Source: Rubrivivax sp.
GTDB taxonomy: Bacteria > Pseudomonadota > Gammaproteobacteria > Burkholderiales > Burkholderiaceae_C
Reading direction: 5' to 3'
DNA length: 64,000 nucleotides
Assembly: GCA_022842595.1 (NCBI GenBank)
Contig: JALHPF010000002.1
Coordinates: 62,001-126,000, forward strand
Positions 9,557 to 17,882 of this stretch are shown piece by piece. Within the stretch, counting starts at the first letter, position 1. Every line of letters starts with the position of its first letter. A program made the translations under genes and the position numbers. The notes beneath the pieces were generated by a model, which worked only from the letters and a program-made list of their open reading frames with translations, did no database searches and was not told where the DNA came from.

Positions 9557-10314
9557 GGTGGCGCTTCCGCCGGGCCCGGTGCCGCGGCCTGTGCCTGCAG
9601 GAAAGCGGCCAGTGCCGGCCAGGTGGCCAGGCTGGCCGATCGATCGCCGGCCGCCGCGGTGACCTGAACGGCGCGCGCCAGAGCGGCCCCGGGTTCGTCG
9701 CCCAGCAGCGTCATCACGCCTTGCAGGCTGTGAGCCAGGCGGTGCAGCGCCGGCAGGTCGCCAGCGGCGATGGCGCGGTTGCCGGTTTCGATGTCTTCGA
9801 CGAAGTGGCCGTGAGCGTGGTCGCGGAAGTCGATGAAGAGGGCTGCGTCACCGCCGAAACGCTCGGTCAACGAGCGCTGCTCGCCGGGTGACAGAGTGGT
9901 CGGCCGTGCCGCAGGCACCGTGGCCGCGGCCAGGGCCAGCGCATCGCTGACACAGGCCTCCAGGGCCGACATCGACACCGGCTTGTCGAGCTCGCGCCAG
10001 ACGTCCAGACCGGCCAGCCGTGCGCGCGTGGTGGCCGTCAGCCCGGCGCTGAACACCACCAGTCGGGCACCGTGGCGCAAGCCCGGTTGGCCGACCAGCA
10101 TCGCCAGCAGCTCGTAGCCAGTGACGCCGGGCATCATCAGGTCGGTGATGACCAGCACCGCCGGCCGTTCGCGCAGGGCGGCACAGGCTTCGTCGACGCT
10201 GGCGCAGGTCAGGAGTTCGATGGCCATGTCTTCCAGCGCGCTGGCCACCAGCCGCCGGATCGATGCGTCATCGTCGACGAGCAGCACCCGGGGCCGGTGC
10301 GCGGGCAGCGTCAT
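9541..10314 (-). CDS. Response-regulator receiver plus Hpt phosphotransfer protein
   Basis: A 257-residue protein. An N-terminal receiver domain (about 8-125) has the acidic pocket LLVDDDAS, phosphoacceptor Asp 58 in VITDLMMPG and the conserved Lys in ELDKPVS. A C-terminal Hpt four-helix domain (about 145-240) carries the phosphorylatable His 195 in LAHSLQG. It has no output domain, so it is a phosphorelay intermediate. Its ATG overlaps the stop of the upstream HTH-receiver gene, with which it is co-transcribed leftward. The divergent operon at 11038 encodes a kinase with no receiver or Hpt of its own, which makes this a natural partner. Confidence 0.85.
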   Translation of the reverse strand: MTLPAHRPRVLLVDDDASIRRLVASALEDMAIELLTCASVDEACAALRERPAVLVITDLMMPGVTGYELLAMLVGQPGLRHGARLVVFSAGLTATTRARLAGLDVWRELDKPVSMSALEACVSDALALAAATVPAARPTTLSPGEQRSLTERFGGDAALFIDFRDHAHGHFVEDIETGNRAIAAGDLPALHRLAHSLQGVMTLLGDEPGAALARAVQVTAAAGDRSASLATWPALAAFLQAQAAAPGPAEAPPQSPR

Positions 10315-10925
10315 GCTTGGCCGGCTGGCGCCAGCGCCGCAGCGAGCAGTGCCGGCAGTTCCATCGCCAGGCGTGGCTTGTGGACTCGCGGCAGGCCTTC
10401 GATGGCGAAGGCATAGGGTGCCAGGCCTTCGCCTTCCAGCGACGTCACCACGATCAGGCGGCTGTGCGCGAAGCTGGCGTGTGAACGCAGCCCGCTGATG
10501 AGCATCGCACCGTCGATGCCGGGCAGCAGGATGTCGACCAGCAGAACCTCGGGTTCGAGCTTGCCGACCATGGCCAGGCCGGTGATGCCGTCGTCGGCGA
10601 TATGCAGGTCGACCTCGGGGAAGCGGCTCTTCACGAGCATCGACACCAGCGTCTGGAAGTGGCGCGAGTCCTCGATCAGCAACACCCGCGGCCGCGTCAC
10701 GGCCGCTGTCGGCGTGCTCCCGCCAGGCTGGCGTGCGGCCAGCCAGCGATCGACCGACGCGCGGCTGATGCGGCGATGCCCGCCGGGTGTTTTCCAGGCT
10801 TGCAGCTCGCCCCGGTCCACCATGAGCTGGACCGATCGCACGGCCAGGCCGAGGCGCTGCGCGACGTCGACGGTGGTGCAGTCGTCGTCGTGCGGCGAAG
10901 GGGGCGGGAGTGGGCTTGAAACCAT
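10311..10925 (-). CDS. Excisionase/MerR-type HTH fused to a receiver domain
   Basis: A 204-residue protein. Residues about 17-63 (TVDVAQRLGLAVRSVQLMVD, then WKTPGGHRRISRASVDRWLA) are a winged-helix of the excisionase/HTH_17 type. They are followed by a receiver domain (about 78-200) with LLIEDSRHF, acceptor Asp 131 in LLVDILLPGIDG and a Lys in RVHKPRL. DNA binding at the N-terminus and receiver at the C-terminus is the reverse of the common response-regulator order. The start at 10925 is the ATG just before this domain; upstream in-frame sequence crosses the divergent promoter region. Divergent from the receiver gene at 11038, so it may control both transcripts. Confidence 0.82.
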   Translation of the reverse strand: MVSSPLPPPSPHDDDCTTVDVAQRLGLAVRSVQLMVDRGELQAWKTPGGHRRISRASVDRWLAARQPGGSTPTAAVTRPRVLLIEDSRHFQTLVSMLVKSRFPEVDLHIADDGITGLAMVGKLEPEVLLVDILLPGIDGAMLISGLRSHASFAHSRLIVVTSLEGEGLAPYAFAIEGLPRVHKPRLAMELPALLAAALAPAGQA

Positions 10926-11037
10926 CTGTGCGATCTTGCCGGGTTTGTGGTGCGGTTCCTCGTGAGGTGTCAAATGTAGCACTTTCAATCTATCACTTCG
11001 GGCACACTTCGAGGCCTCGACCCCTGCTGTTGCCGCC

Positions 11038-11424
11038 ATGTACAAGATCCTGCTCGTTGAAGACCATGCCGACATCCGGCGGCTGATTCGCATGACGCTG
11101 GAATTCGAACCGGTCGAGATCCACGAAGCGGGCGACGCCGAATCCGGGCTGGCTGCTGCCCGTGCGCTGCTGCCGGATCTGGTGCTGCTGGACGTGATGA
11201 TGCCGGGCCCGATCAACGGCCTCGACCTGTGCCGCGCGCTGCGCGCCGACCCGGCGCTGGCGCGCGTGCCCGTCGTGATGCTGTCGGCCTGTGGCCAGGC
11301 CAGCGACCGCCAGGCCGGCCTGGACGCCGGTGCCAGTGCCTACCTGGTCAAGCCATTCAGCCCGATGCAGCTGCTCGACCTGACGCTGTCGCTCGTCGGC
11401 ACCGATCAAGGGGTGTGCGCATGA
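11038..11424 (+). CDS. Stand-alone CheY-like receiver protein
   Basis: A 128-residue single receiver domain: acidic pair in LLVEDHADIR, phosphoacceptor Asp 52 in VLLDVMMPGP, Thr/Ser position in VVMLSACG and Lys in YLVKPFSP. It has no output domain. The last codons overlap the ATG of the HD-GYP gene (ATGA). A receiver fused to HD-GYP is the usual RpfG arrangement and is found in this same window at 23930, so this pair looks like a split version in which phosphorylation of the receiver may act on the HD-GYP protein by contact. Confidence 0.88.
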   Translation: MYKILLVEDHADIRRLIRMTLEFEPVEIHEAGDAESGLAAARALLPDLVLLDVMMPGPINGLDLCRALRADPALARVPVVMLSACGQASDRQAGLDAGASAYLVKPFSPMQLLDLTLSLVGTDQGVCA

Positions 11425-12257
11425 TGTTGAGTTTCCACGCCCAGGTGTCTGCACCGCCCGCGGGCGGTGCTACCTCCGGCCAGTGCTTCAGCGAGGAAGC
11501 CAGCGCCCAGATGGAGTGCCTGATCGCCGATTTCGGCCGCATGTACCGCGAGCGCAACGATGCCTTGCGTGAAGTGGCGCAGGCGCACCACGACGCCTTG
11601 ATGCGCCTGTCGCGCGCGGCCGAACTGCGCGACGACGATACCGGCGTGCACATCGTGCGCATGGGTTTCCTGGCCTGGGCCGTGGCCCTGCGCATGGGCT
11701 TGCCGGCCAGTTGGGCGCTGCAGCTGCGCCAGGCCGCGCCGATGCACGACATCGGCAAGATCGGCGTGCCCGACGGCGTGCTGAAGAAGCCTGGAAAGCT
11801 CACACCCGAGGAGCGCGCGGTGATGAACGAGCACCCGCGCATCGGCGCCGACATCCTGGGCCGCTCGCGCATCCCGTTGTTCCAGCTGGCCGCCGAACTG
11901 GCACTGACCCACCATGAGCGTTGGGACGGCACCGGCTACCCGGCGGGCCTGGCGGGCGAAGCGATCCCGCTGTCCGGCCGCATCGTCGCGGTCGTCGACT
12001 TCTTCGATGCCCTGACGATGGACCGCTGCTACCGCCAGGCGTTTCCCGACCCGATGGCCTTGCAGATGTTGACCGAAGAGCGTGGCCGCGCCTTCGACCC
12101 GCGCATCGTCGACATCTTCCTGCACCACGCCGGGTCGATGATCGCCGTGCGTGACCAGGTCAACCGAGCCGGCCTGGGCGTCGACGATCTCTCCGACGCC
12201 GAGTCGGCGGGCCTGGGCGAACCGGGCCAGGTGATCCAGATCGAAAGCCGACGATGA
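11421..12257 (+). CDS. HD-GYP domain cyclic-di-GMP phosphodiesterase
   Basis: A 278-residue protein without a receiver domain. A short helical N-terminus precedes the HD-GYP domain (about 60-255). Metal and catalytic motifs are intact: ELRDDDTGVH, APMHDIGKIGVPD (His 109-Asp 110), HHERWDGTGYPAGL and VVDFFDALTMDRCYR. HD-GYP proteins hydrolyse cyclic di-GMP (some cGAMP) in the cytoplasm. It is encoded between the solo receiver and a periplasmic solute-binding protein with 4-base overlaps at both ends, so stoichiometric co-production with them is expected. All key residues are present, so activity is likely. Confidence 0.88.
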   Translation: MMLSFHAQVSAPPAGGATSGQCFSEEASAQMECLIADFGRMYRERNDALREVAQAHHDALMRLSRAAELRDDDTGVHIVRMGFLAWAVALRMGLPASWALQLRQAAPMHDIGKIGVPDGVLKKPGKLTPEERAVMNEHPRIGADILGRSRIPLFQLAAELALTHHERWDGTGYPAGLAGEAIPLSGRIVAVVDFFDALTMDRCYRQAFPDPMALQMLTEERGRAFDPRIVDIFLHHAGSMIAVRDQVNRAGLGVDDLSDAESAGLGEPGQVIQIESRR

Positions 12258-13057
12258 AACGTGAACTGTCCGGGCTGCTGCTGGCCGCCGTGCTGGTGGC
12301 GCCTCTGCTGCCCGCAGTGCCAGCCCATGCCGGCCCCGTGCTCGACCGCGTGCGCACCAGCGGCACGGTGCGTGTATGCATCTGGCCCGACTACTACGGC
12401 GTCAGCCTGCGCAGCCCGCGCACGCAGCAGCTGGTGGGCATCGACATCGACCTGTCCGCGGCCCTGGCCTCCGACCTGAAGCTGAAGATCGAGTATGTCG
12501 ACTCGTCGTTCACCACCCTGCTGGCCGACCTCGAGGGCGATCGTTGCGACGTGGCCATGTTCGCCATCGGCATGCTGCCGCAGCGCATGGCCCGGCTTCG
12601 TTTCACCCGGCCCTATCTGCAGAGCGACATCTACGCCGTCACGACCAAGTCCAACCGCGTCGTGCAGCGCTGGGAAGACATCGACAAGCCCGGCGTGGCC
12701 GTGGCCGTGCAGGCGGGCACGTTCATGGAACCGGTCATGAGCGCGGCCTTGAAGCAGGCGCGGCTGGTGCGAGTGGCGCCGCCGGCCACGCGCGAACGAG
12801 AACTCGAGTCCGGCCGTGTCGATGTCTTCATGACCGACTACCCCTACAGCCGGCGCCTGCTGGACAACGCCGACTGGGCCCGGCTGATCTCGCCGCCACA
12901 GCCTTTCAGCGTGCTGCCCTATGCCTATGCCGTGCGGCCGGGTGACGCCGAATGGCTGGCACAGGTCGACGAGTTCGTGGCTCGCGTGCAGCGCGACGGC
13001 CGGCTGGAAGCGGCTGCGAAGACACATGGCTTGTTGCCGATCGTGCTGCTGAAGTGA
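12254..13057 (+). CDS. Periplasmic solute-binding protein family 3, probable sensory partner
   Basis: A 267-residue protein with a signal peptide (LLLAAVLVAPLLPAVPAHA, cleavage after AHA). A family-3 (amino-acid/BvgS Venus-flytrap) binding fold follows: GTVRVCIWPDYYGVS, LVGIDIDLSAALASDL and DVAMFAIGMLPQRMARLRFTRPY are characteristic. There are no ABC permease or ATPase genes next to it. Instead it overlaps the HD-GYP gene upstream and the histidine kinase gene downstream (GTGA). This suggests a receptor that presents a small ligand to the periplasmic domain of the kinase rather than a transport protein. The ligand cannot be read from the sequence. Confidence 0.82.
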   Translation: MKRELSGLLLAAVLVAPLLPAVPAHAGPVLDRVRTSGTVRVCIWPDYYGVSLRSPRTQQLVGIDIDLSAALASDLKLKIEYVDSSFTTLLADLEGDRCDVAMFAIGMLPQRMARLRFTRPYLQSDIYAVTTKSNRVVQRWEDIDKPGVAVAVQAGTFMEPVMSAALKQARLVRVAPPATRERELESGRVDVFMTDYPYSRRLLDNADWARLISPPQPFSVLPYAYAVRPGDAEWLAQVDEFVARVQRDGRLEAAAKTHGLLPIVLLK

Positions 13058-15528
13058 GCCAGACCCTGGGCCAGCGGCTGGTGTCGCGCAGCAGCGTGGT
13101 GCTGGCCGGCGGCTTGGCCGCACTGGTGGTGGCACTGGCGCTGGCGGCGCTGGCTCTGTTGCAGCGCCAGGCCCATCTCGAACGCACGCAGGACCATACC
13201 GAGCTGATGGCGCGCGTGTTTGCCGACCAGGCCACCCGCAGCATCGACGCGACCGCGCTGGCACTGGCCACGATCGACGAACTGCTGGCGGCGGGCCTGC
13301 AGCCGCAGGCGCCGGAGCTCCGGGCCTCGCTGTCGCAGACCGTGGTGAACCTGCCGTTCCTGCGCGGGATTGGCCTCGTCGATGCCAAAGGCAGGGTGCT
13401 GGCGAGTGCCGAGGCTGGCGACGTCGGCCTCGTGCTCGACCTGACCCGGCTCGGCCCGCTGCCAGCGCCCGGCCTGCGGGTGCTGGGCCCGTTCGTGGCT
13501 GAGCGCCGCCTGGCCGATCTGGGCATCGGCGCGCCGCGCAGCAGCACCCCCGGCGTGGGCTTCCTGCCACTGCTCAGCAGCGTGGAGCTGCCGGGTGGCC
13601 GACGCGTCATCGTGCTGGCGCAGATCAATGCCGAGGCACTGGCCAATTTCCAGCAGGTGACCCTGAACGACGAACGCATGGCTTCGGGCCTGCTGGCCTG
13701 GGGTGGTGCGCTGCTGGCAGCCACCGCCGGGGTCGAGCGCGCGCCCGGATCGGCCTTCGAAGGACTGCCGCCGTTCACGCAGTTCCTGCCGGCACGCGAA
13801 AACGGCCGCTGGATCGGTTCCGGCCTGCGCCAGGGCGAGCAGATCGCAGCCTTCCGCGCCTCGCGGCGCTGGCCCGTTCTGGTGGCCGTGGAATTCGATG
13901 CCGCGGCCGAGCGCGCGCAGTGGTGGGTCGGCCATCGTGGCGGGCTCGGGCTGGGCCTGGGGGTGCTGGTGTTCATCGGCGTGATGACGTCGCTGGCAGC
14001 GCTCAGCGTGCGCTCGCGTGACCTCGCCCAGGCGGCGGTGGCGCGTCGCGAACGCGAGATGGCGGCCACGCTGCAGGGCCTGCAGGAACTGGTGTTCCGC
14101 TGCGACCGCAGCGGAGTGCTGAGCTTCGTCAACCCTGCCTGGGTGCGCCTCACCGGTGTGGACGCCGAAGCCTGGCTGGGCCGCTCGCTGGCCGACTGCT
14201 TGCCCCTGGCGCGCCGCCACGACGTACGCCGCCTGTTCGCCCCCGGCGCTGGCGCCCGCGACGGCGTGCTGACGCTGCTGGACGCCGCCGGCAACGAACG
14301 TGTCTTCGAATGCACCGTCGTCCCCCTGGCAGAGGAAGACGGCGGCTTCGTCGGCAGCGCCGTCGACGTCACCGAGCGCGCGGCCGCGCGGCGCCGCCTG
14401 CAAGGGCAGCTGGCCTTCACCGAGATGCTGCTGGAGAGCAGCCCGCTGCCGATGTCGGTGATGAGCCGAGAACGCCGTTACCGCATCGTCAACCGCGCCT
14501 GGGAGGCCTTCGCTGGCCGCCATCGCGACCAGGTGCTGGGCTGCCAGGTGGGGGCGCATCTGCCCGAGGCCGACCGCCAGGTGCACGAAGCCGCCGACGA
14601 ACGCGTCTACGCCACCGGGGAGCCTGTGCGCTACGACGCCCGTGTGGCCCATGCCGATGGCACGCTGCGTGACGTGGTGATCGAGAAGCGCGCCTTGCCG
14701 GGTGAGGCGGGCGAGCCGGGGGGCGCTGCGGGCATCCTGGCGGTGCTGATCGACGTCACCGAGTACCGGGTTGCCGAGCGCGCCACGCGGGAAGCCCGCG
14801 ACGCTGCCGAGGAGGCATCGCGCGCGAAGTCGGAATTTATCGCCAACATCAGCCACGAACTGCGCACGCCCTTGCAGTCGATCATCGGCTTCTCCGAACT
14901 GGGCCAGCGCCGCGCTGCCGAACAGCCGCGCCTGGCCGCGATGTTCGACGACATCCATGCCTCGGGCCAGCGCATGCTGGCGCTGGTGAACGACCTGCTG
15001 GACGTGGCGCGCATCGAAAGCAGCGTCGGCACGATTCATCTCGAACGTGCCGACCTGCGCCAGCCCGTGCGCGACGTGCTGCATGAACTACAGCCGCTGG
15101 CGGCCCGCCGCCACCTCGTGCTGGAAGCGCGCCTGTTCGACCAGCCCATGGCCGCCCGCATCGACCCGACGCGGTTCCAGCAGGTCGTGCGCAATGTGCT
15201 GGCCAATGCCATCCGCTTTTCGCCTGAAGGCGGCAGCGTGAAGATCACCGCCGACATGACCGATGCCGGCGAGTGGCGGCTGAGCCTGGCCGACCGCGGC
15301 CCGGGGGTGCCCGATGCCGAGCTGGAACGCATCTTCGAGGCCTTCGTGCAGAGCTCTCGCACGAAGGACGGCTCGGGTGGCACGGGGCTCGGGCTGGCCA
15401 TCTGCCGCACCATCATGCAGGCCCACGGCGGCCACATCAGCGCACGCAACCGCGAAGGCGGCGGCTCGGTGTTCGAGATCGTGCTGCCCGCCCGGGGCGG
15501 CGGTGAAACGATGCCGGCGCCGCTCTAG
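13054..15528 (+). CDS. Membrane PAS-PAS sensor histidine kinase
   Basis: An 824-residue kinase starting at GTG 13054, which overlaps the binding-protein stop. Order: transmembrane helix (about 14-36); a periplasmic sensor of some 255 residues, probably Cache-like; a second helix (about 297-319); two PAS domains (about 340-445 and 455-580); HisKA with SHELRTPLQSIIGF (phospho-His 601); and a HATPase domain with NAIRFSPEG, DRGPGVP and GGTGLGLAIC. It has no HAMP and no receiver or Hpt, so phosphate must pass to separate proteins, plausibly the receiver at 11038 and the HTH-receiver and receiver-Hpt proteins encoded divergently. Its last 4 bases overlap the convergent PanE-like gene. Confidence 0.88.
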   Translation: MSQTLGQRLVSRSSVVLAGGLAALVVALALAALALLQRQAHLERTQDHTELMARVFADQATRSIDATALALATIDELLAAGLQPQAPELRASLSQTVVNLPFLRGIGLVDAKGRVLASAEAGDVGLVLDLTRLGPLPAPGLRVLGPFVAERRLADLGIGAPRSSTPGVGFLPLLSSVELPGGRRVIVLAQINAEALANFQQVTLNDERMASGLLAWGGALLAATAGVERAPGSAFEGLPPFTQFLPARENGRWIGSGLRQGEQIAAFRASRRWPVLVAVEFDAAAERAQWWVGHRGGLGLGLGVLVFIGVMTSLAALSVRSRDLAQAAVARREREMAATLQGLQELVFRCDRSGVLSFVNPAWVRLTGVDAEAWLGRSLADCLPLARRHDVRRLFAPGAGARDGVLTLLDAAGNERVFECTVVPLAEEDGGFVGSAVDVTERAAARRRLQGQLAFTEMLLESSPLPMSVMSRERRYRIVNRAWEAFAGRHRDQVLGCQVGAHLPEADRQVHEAADERVYATGEPVRYDARVAHADGTLRDVVIEKRALPGEAGEPGGAAGILAVLIDVTEYRVAERATREARDAAEEASRAKSEFIANISHELRTPLQSIIGFSELGQRRAAEQPRLAAMFDDIHASGQRMLALVNDLLDVARIESSVGTIHLERADLRQPVRDVLHELQPLAARRHLVLEARLFDQPMAARIDPTRFQQVVRNVLANAIRFSPEGGSVKITADMTDAGEWRLSLADRGPGVPDAELERIFEAFVQSSRTKDGSGGTGLGLAICRTIMQAHGGHISARNREGGGSVFEIVLPARGGGETMPAPL

Positions 15529-16505
15529 CCCGGATAGAGCCCGCGCACCTGCCCGAACAGGCGGGCCAGCCCCAGCAAGGCGTCGATGTGGGGTGTGGGC
15601 AGGCCCAGGCGCTGGCCGATCTCGCGCACCGCGCCGACCAGCGCGTCCAGCTCGATCGGCCGGCCGGCTTCCACGTCCTGCAGCATCGAGGTCTTGAAGG
15701 CGCCGAGCCGCGCGGTGATGGCGTGGCGTTCCTCGGGGGTCTGCGTGATCGGGCAGCCGATGCGCGCACCGATGGCCGCTGCCTCGGCCATGGCCGCGGA
15801 ATTGAAGGCACGCACCAGCGGGTCGGCCAGCACCCGGTCGGCGGTGGCGCCGGTCAGCGCCGAGACCGGGTTCATGGTCATGTTGCCCCAGAGCTTGAAC
15901 CAGATGTCGCGGCGGATGTCGGCCGAGAGCAGGGCCTCGAAACCGGCGTGGGCCAGCAGGTCCACGACGGCCTGTGCGCGCGGGCTCGTGCCACCCCAGC
16001 ATTCGCCGACGATGAGCCCGCGCCCCATGCGGTGCTGCACCAGCCCGGGCGCGGAGGTCGCCGCGCTGGCATGCACGACGCAGCCCAGCACCTGCGCCGC
16101 GGGCAGCGTACGGGCGATGACGCCGGTGGGGTCGACGCTCGTCAGCGCGCCGTCGCTGAGCGCGGCGACGCGCTCGCAGAACCACCAGGGCACGCCGTTC
16201 ATCGCCGGCAGCACCAGCGTCTGCGGGCCGAGCAGCGGCGCCAGGAGCGGGGCCAGTGCCGCCAGGGCAGGGCCCTTCACGGCAATCACGACCAGGTCCT
16301 GTACGCCCAGGGCGGCGGGGTCGACCTCGGCCCGGGCGGGGCAGTGCAGCAGGCCCTGGGCCGTCTGCAGGCGCCAGCCATGGCTGCGCAGGGCTTGCAG
16401 GGTGTCGCCACGGGCCAGTGCGCTGACCTCGGCCTGGCCGGCCAGCGCCAGCTTCGTGCCGATGAAGCCGCCGATGGCTCCGGCGCCGACGATGCAGGTT
16501 TTCAT
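15525..16505 (-). CDS. 2-dehydropantoate 2-reductase family (PanE/ApbA)
   Basis: A 326-residue NADP-dependent reductase. The Rossmann loop GAGAIGGFIG is at the N-terminus, VIAVKGPAL follows the nucleotide fold, and DIWFKLWGNMTMNPVSALTG contains the conserved catalytic Lys/Asn region. It fits ketopantoate reductase in CoA biosynthesis, but Burkholderiales carry several paralogues, some acting on other 2-oxo acids, so the specific substrate is uncertain. It is the last gene of a leftward group with the SOUL protein and the PH/SHOCT-like protein. Confidence 0.82.
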   Translation of the reverse strand: MKTCIVGAGAIGGFIGTKLALAGQAEVSALARGDTLQALRSHGWRLQTAQGLLHCPARAEVDPAALGVQDLVVIAVKGPALAALAPLLAPLLGPQTLVLPAMNGVPWWFCERVAALSDGALTSVDPTGVIARTLPAAQVLGCVVHASAATSAPGLVQHRMGRGLIVGECWGGTSPRAQAVVDLLAHAGFEALLSADIRRDIWFKLWGNMTMNPVSALTGATADRVLADPLVRAFNSAAMAEAAAIGARIGCPITQTPEERHAITARLGAFKTSMLQDVEAGRPIELDALVGAVREIGQRLGLPTPHIDALLGLARLFGQVRGLYPG

Positions 16506-16548
16506 CCCGGCATTACAGCCGATTCAATGCCGCCCGTTCACTCCAGCG

Positions 16549-17181
16549 TCACTTCAAGCTCAGCCAGACCTCGTTGCGGCGCATGAACCAGGGGGTCATC
16601 GGGCCGTTGTAGCGCGACAGCGTGGGTTCACCCGTCCAGGCCAGGCCGGCCGCCTGCAGCGCGGCCTTCAGTTCGGTGGTGTGTTCGTCCTGGTTCGACT
16701 GCGTCCACAGCCCGCTGTAGCGGATGGCGGCCACGCGCACCGGCGCCACTTCGCGCAGCCGGATCTGCGTGTCCAGCGGCTCGGGGGCCGTGGCCAGACT
16801 GACGGAGGCCGGCAACACGAACTGCACCACGAAGCCGGGCTGGCCCGCGCCGGCTGGGGCCTGCGTCACCGGCGCCGTCATGGCCAGGCGCTGTGGCGTG
16901 GCGGGCGCCTGCGTCACGGGCGCCGTCATCGCCATCTTCCGCTCGCCCTTGTTCTTGCCGAAGATGTAGCCGGCGAGGATCGGGAAGGCCTGGCTGCCGG
17001 CCTCGTCGGCCGGGCCGGGCACCGTGACTTCGGCGACGACGTAGCTGCTGTAGTCCCGCACCTCGACATCGCCGCCCAGGCTGCGCACGACGGTGTAGCC
17101 GGGTTCCTCGATGGCATTGGCTGTCATGGGCGCGGCCAGCACGGCGGCGGCGGTGGCAAGAACGGCCCGCCGGCGATTCAT
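16549..17181 (-). CDS. SOUL-family heme-binding protein, exported
   Basis: A 210-residue protein with a twin-arginine-like leader (MNRRRAVLATAAAVLAAP, cleavage near ANA). The SOUL/HBP fold follows: EPGYTVVRSLGGDVEVRDY, YIFGKNKGERKMAMTAPV, a second AMTAPVTQAPA, and YSGLWTQSNQDEH. The MTAPV doublet is typical of the family. It probably binds heme or another tetrapyrrole in the periplasm; no enzymatic role is established. The ATG at 17181 overlaps the stop of the upstream PH/SHOCT-like gene. Confidence 0.85.
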   Translation of the reverse strand: MNRRRAVLATAAAVLAAPMTANAIEEPGYTVVRSLGGDVEVRDYSSYVVAEVTVPGPADEAGSQAFPILAGYIFGKNKGERKMAMTAPVTQAPATPQRLAMTAPVTQAPAGAGQPGFVVQFVLPASVSLATAPEPLDTQIRLREVAPVRVAAIRYSGLWTQSNQDEHTTELKAALQAAGLAWTGEPTLSRYNGPMTPWFMRRNEVWLSLK

Positions 17182-17744
17182 GCCGCGTCCAGCAGTCGGC
17201 CCTTCAACGCGCCGTACTCGGCGCCATCGAGCAGGCCGCGTTCGTGCAGGGTGGCGGCTTCGCGCAGCAGCATCAGGTTCTCGGCCATGCCCTGGTGGCC
17301 CGTGGGCATCAGGCGCAGCCGCGACCAGGACACCCAGGTCGCCACGTCGGCCGCCTGTTCCTGCGACAGCGCCGCAGCAGGCGCGGTGGCAGCGGCACCC
17401 GCCGGCAGGCTGCGCGCCAGCGCGGCCGCGAAGGTCTGCGCCAGGCCGGGGTGGGCGGCAAACAGCGACTTGCGCTCGTCGGCCGTGTACAGCGCCACGG
17501 TGCTGCCGTAGCGCCCGGCCTCGAGCGTCAGGCGCTGCACGGCCGACACGGGCAGCGTGCCCACGCCGCGGCGGCGACCGTCCTGCAGCGTCAGCACACG
17601 CCGCTCGGTCAGCACCCACAAGCCGCCACCGGCGCCGACGATGCGGCCTCGCACGAAAGCACCGAGATGTTCATCGGGCTGGAGTGCGGCGCGCACGCGG
17701 GAAAGTTCGTTGTCGCTCAGCGGCCCGCCGGCTTCGGGATTCAT
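17178..17744 (-). CDS. PH-like domain protein with SHOCT-like C-terminus
   Basis: About 188 residues from ATG 17744; an in-frame GTG at 17804 would add 20 residues (containing PVFQQIEILIEG) and is a real alternative. The central part (LGAFVRGRIVGAGGGLWVLTERRVLTLQDG) looks like a bacterial pleckstrin-homology domain. The last 30 residues (MLLREAATLHERGLLDGAEYGALKGRLLDA) are a short amphipathic helix pair like SHOCT domains, which mark membrane- or oligomerisation-linked proteins. No signal peptide or membrane helix is seen. Function unknown. Confidence 0.65.
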   Translation of the reverse strand: MNPEAGGPLSDNELSRVRAALQPDEHLGAFVRGRIVGAGGGLWVLTERRVLTLQDGRRRGVGTLPVSAVQRLTLEAGRYGSTVALYTADERKSLFAAHPGLAQTFAAALARSLPAGAAATAPAAALSQEQAADVATWVSWSRLRLMPTGHQGMAENLMLLREAATLHERGLLDGAEYGALKGRLLDAA

Positions 17745-17882
17745 GCCTTCGATCAGGATTTCGATTTGCTGGAACACAGGGGTCGCCTCGGGTTGAACAT
17801 GCACGACCCTTGATTGTGGCGAGCGCGCGCCTCCGGGTGGCACCGGGGGTCTTTGCCGGCACCATGCGCATACGATGGAGCC

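Noticed and set aside
12925..15084. 719-codon reverse frame opposite the PAS-PAS kinase
   Set aside because: Antisense shadow; the kinase has all expected motifs on the forward strand.
16861..16935. Internal duplication AMTAPVTQAPA in the SOUL protein
   Set aside because: First taken for a recent tandem duplication, but a repeated MTAPV motif is normal in the SOUL family.
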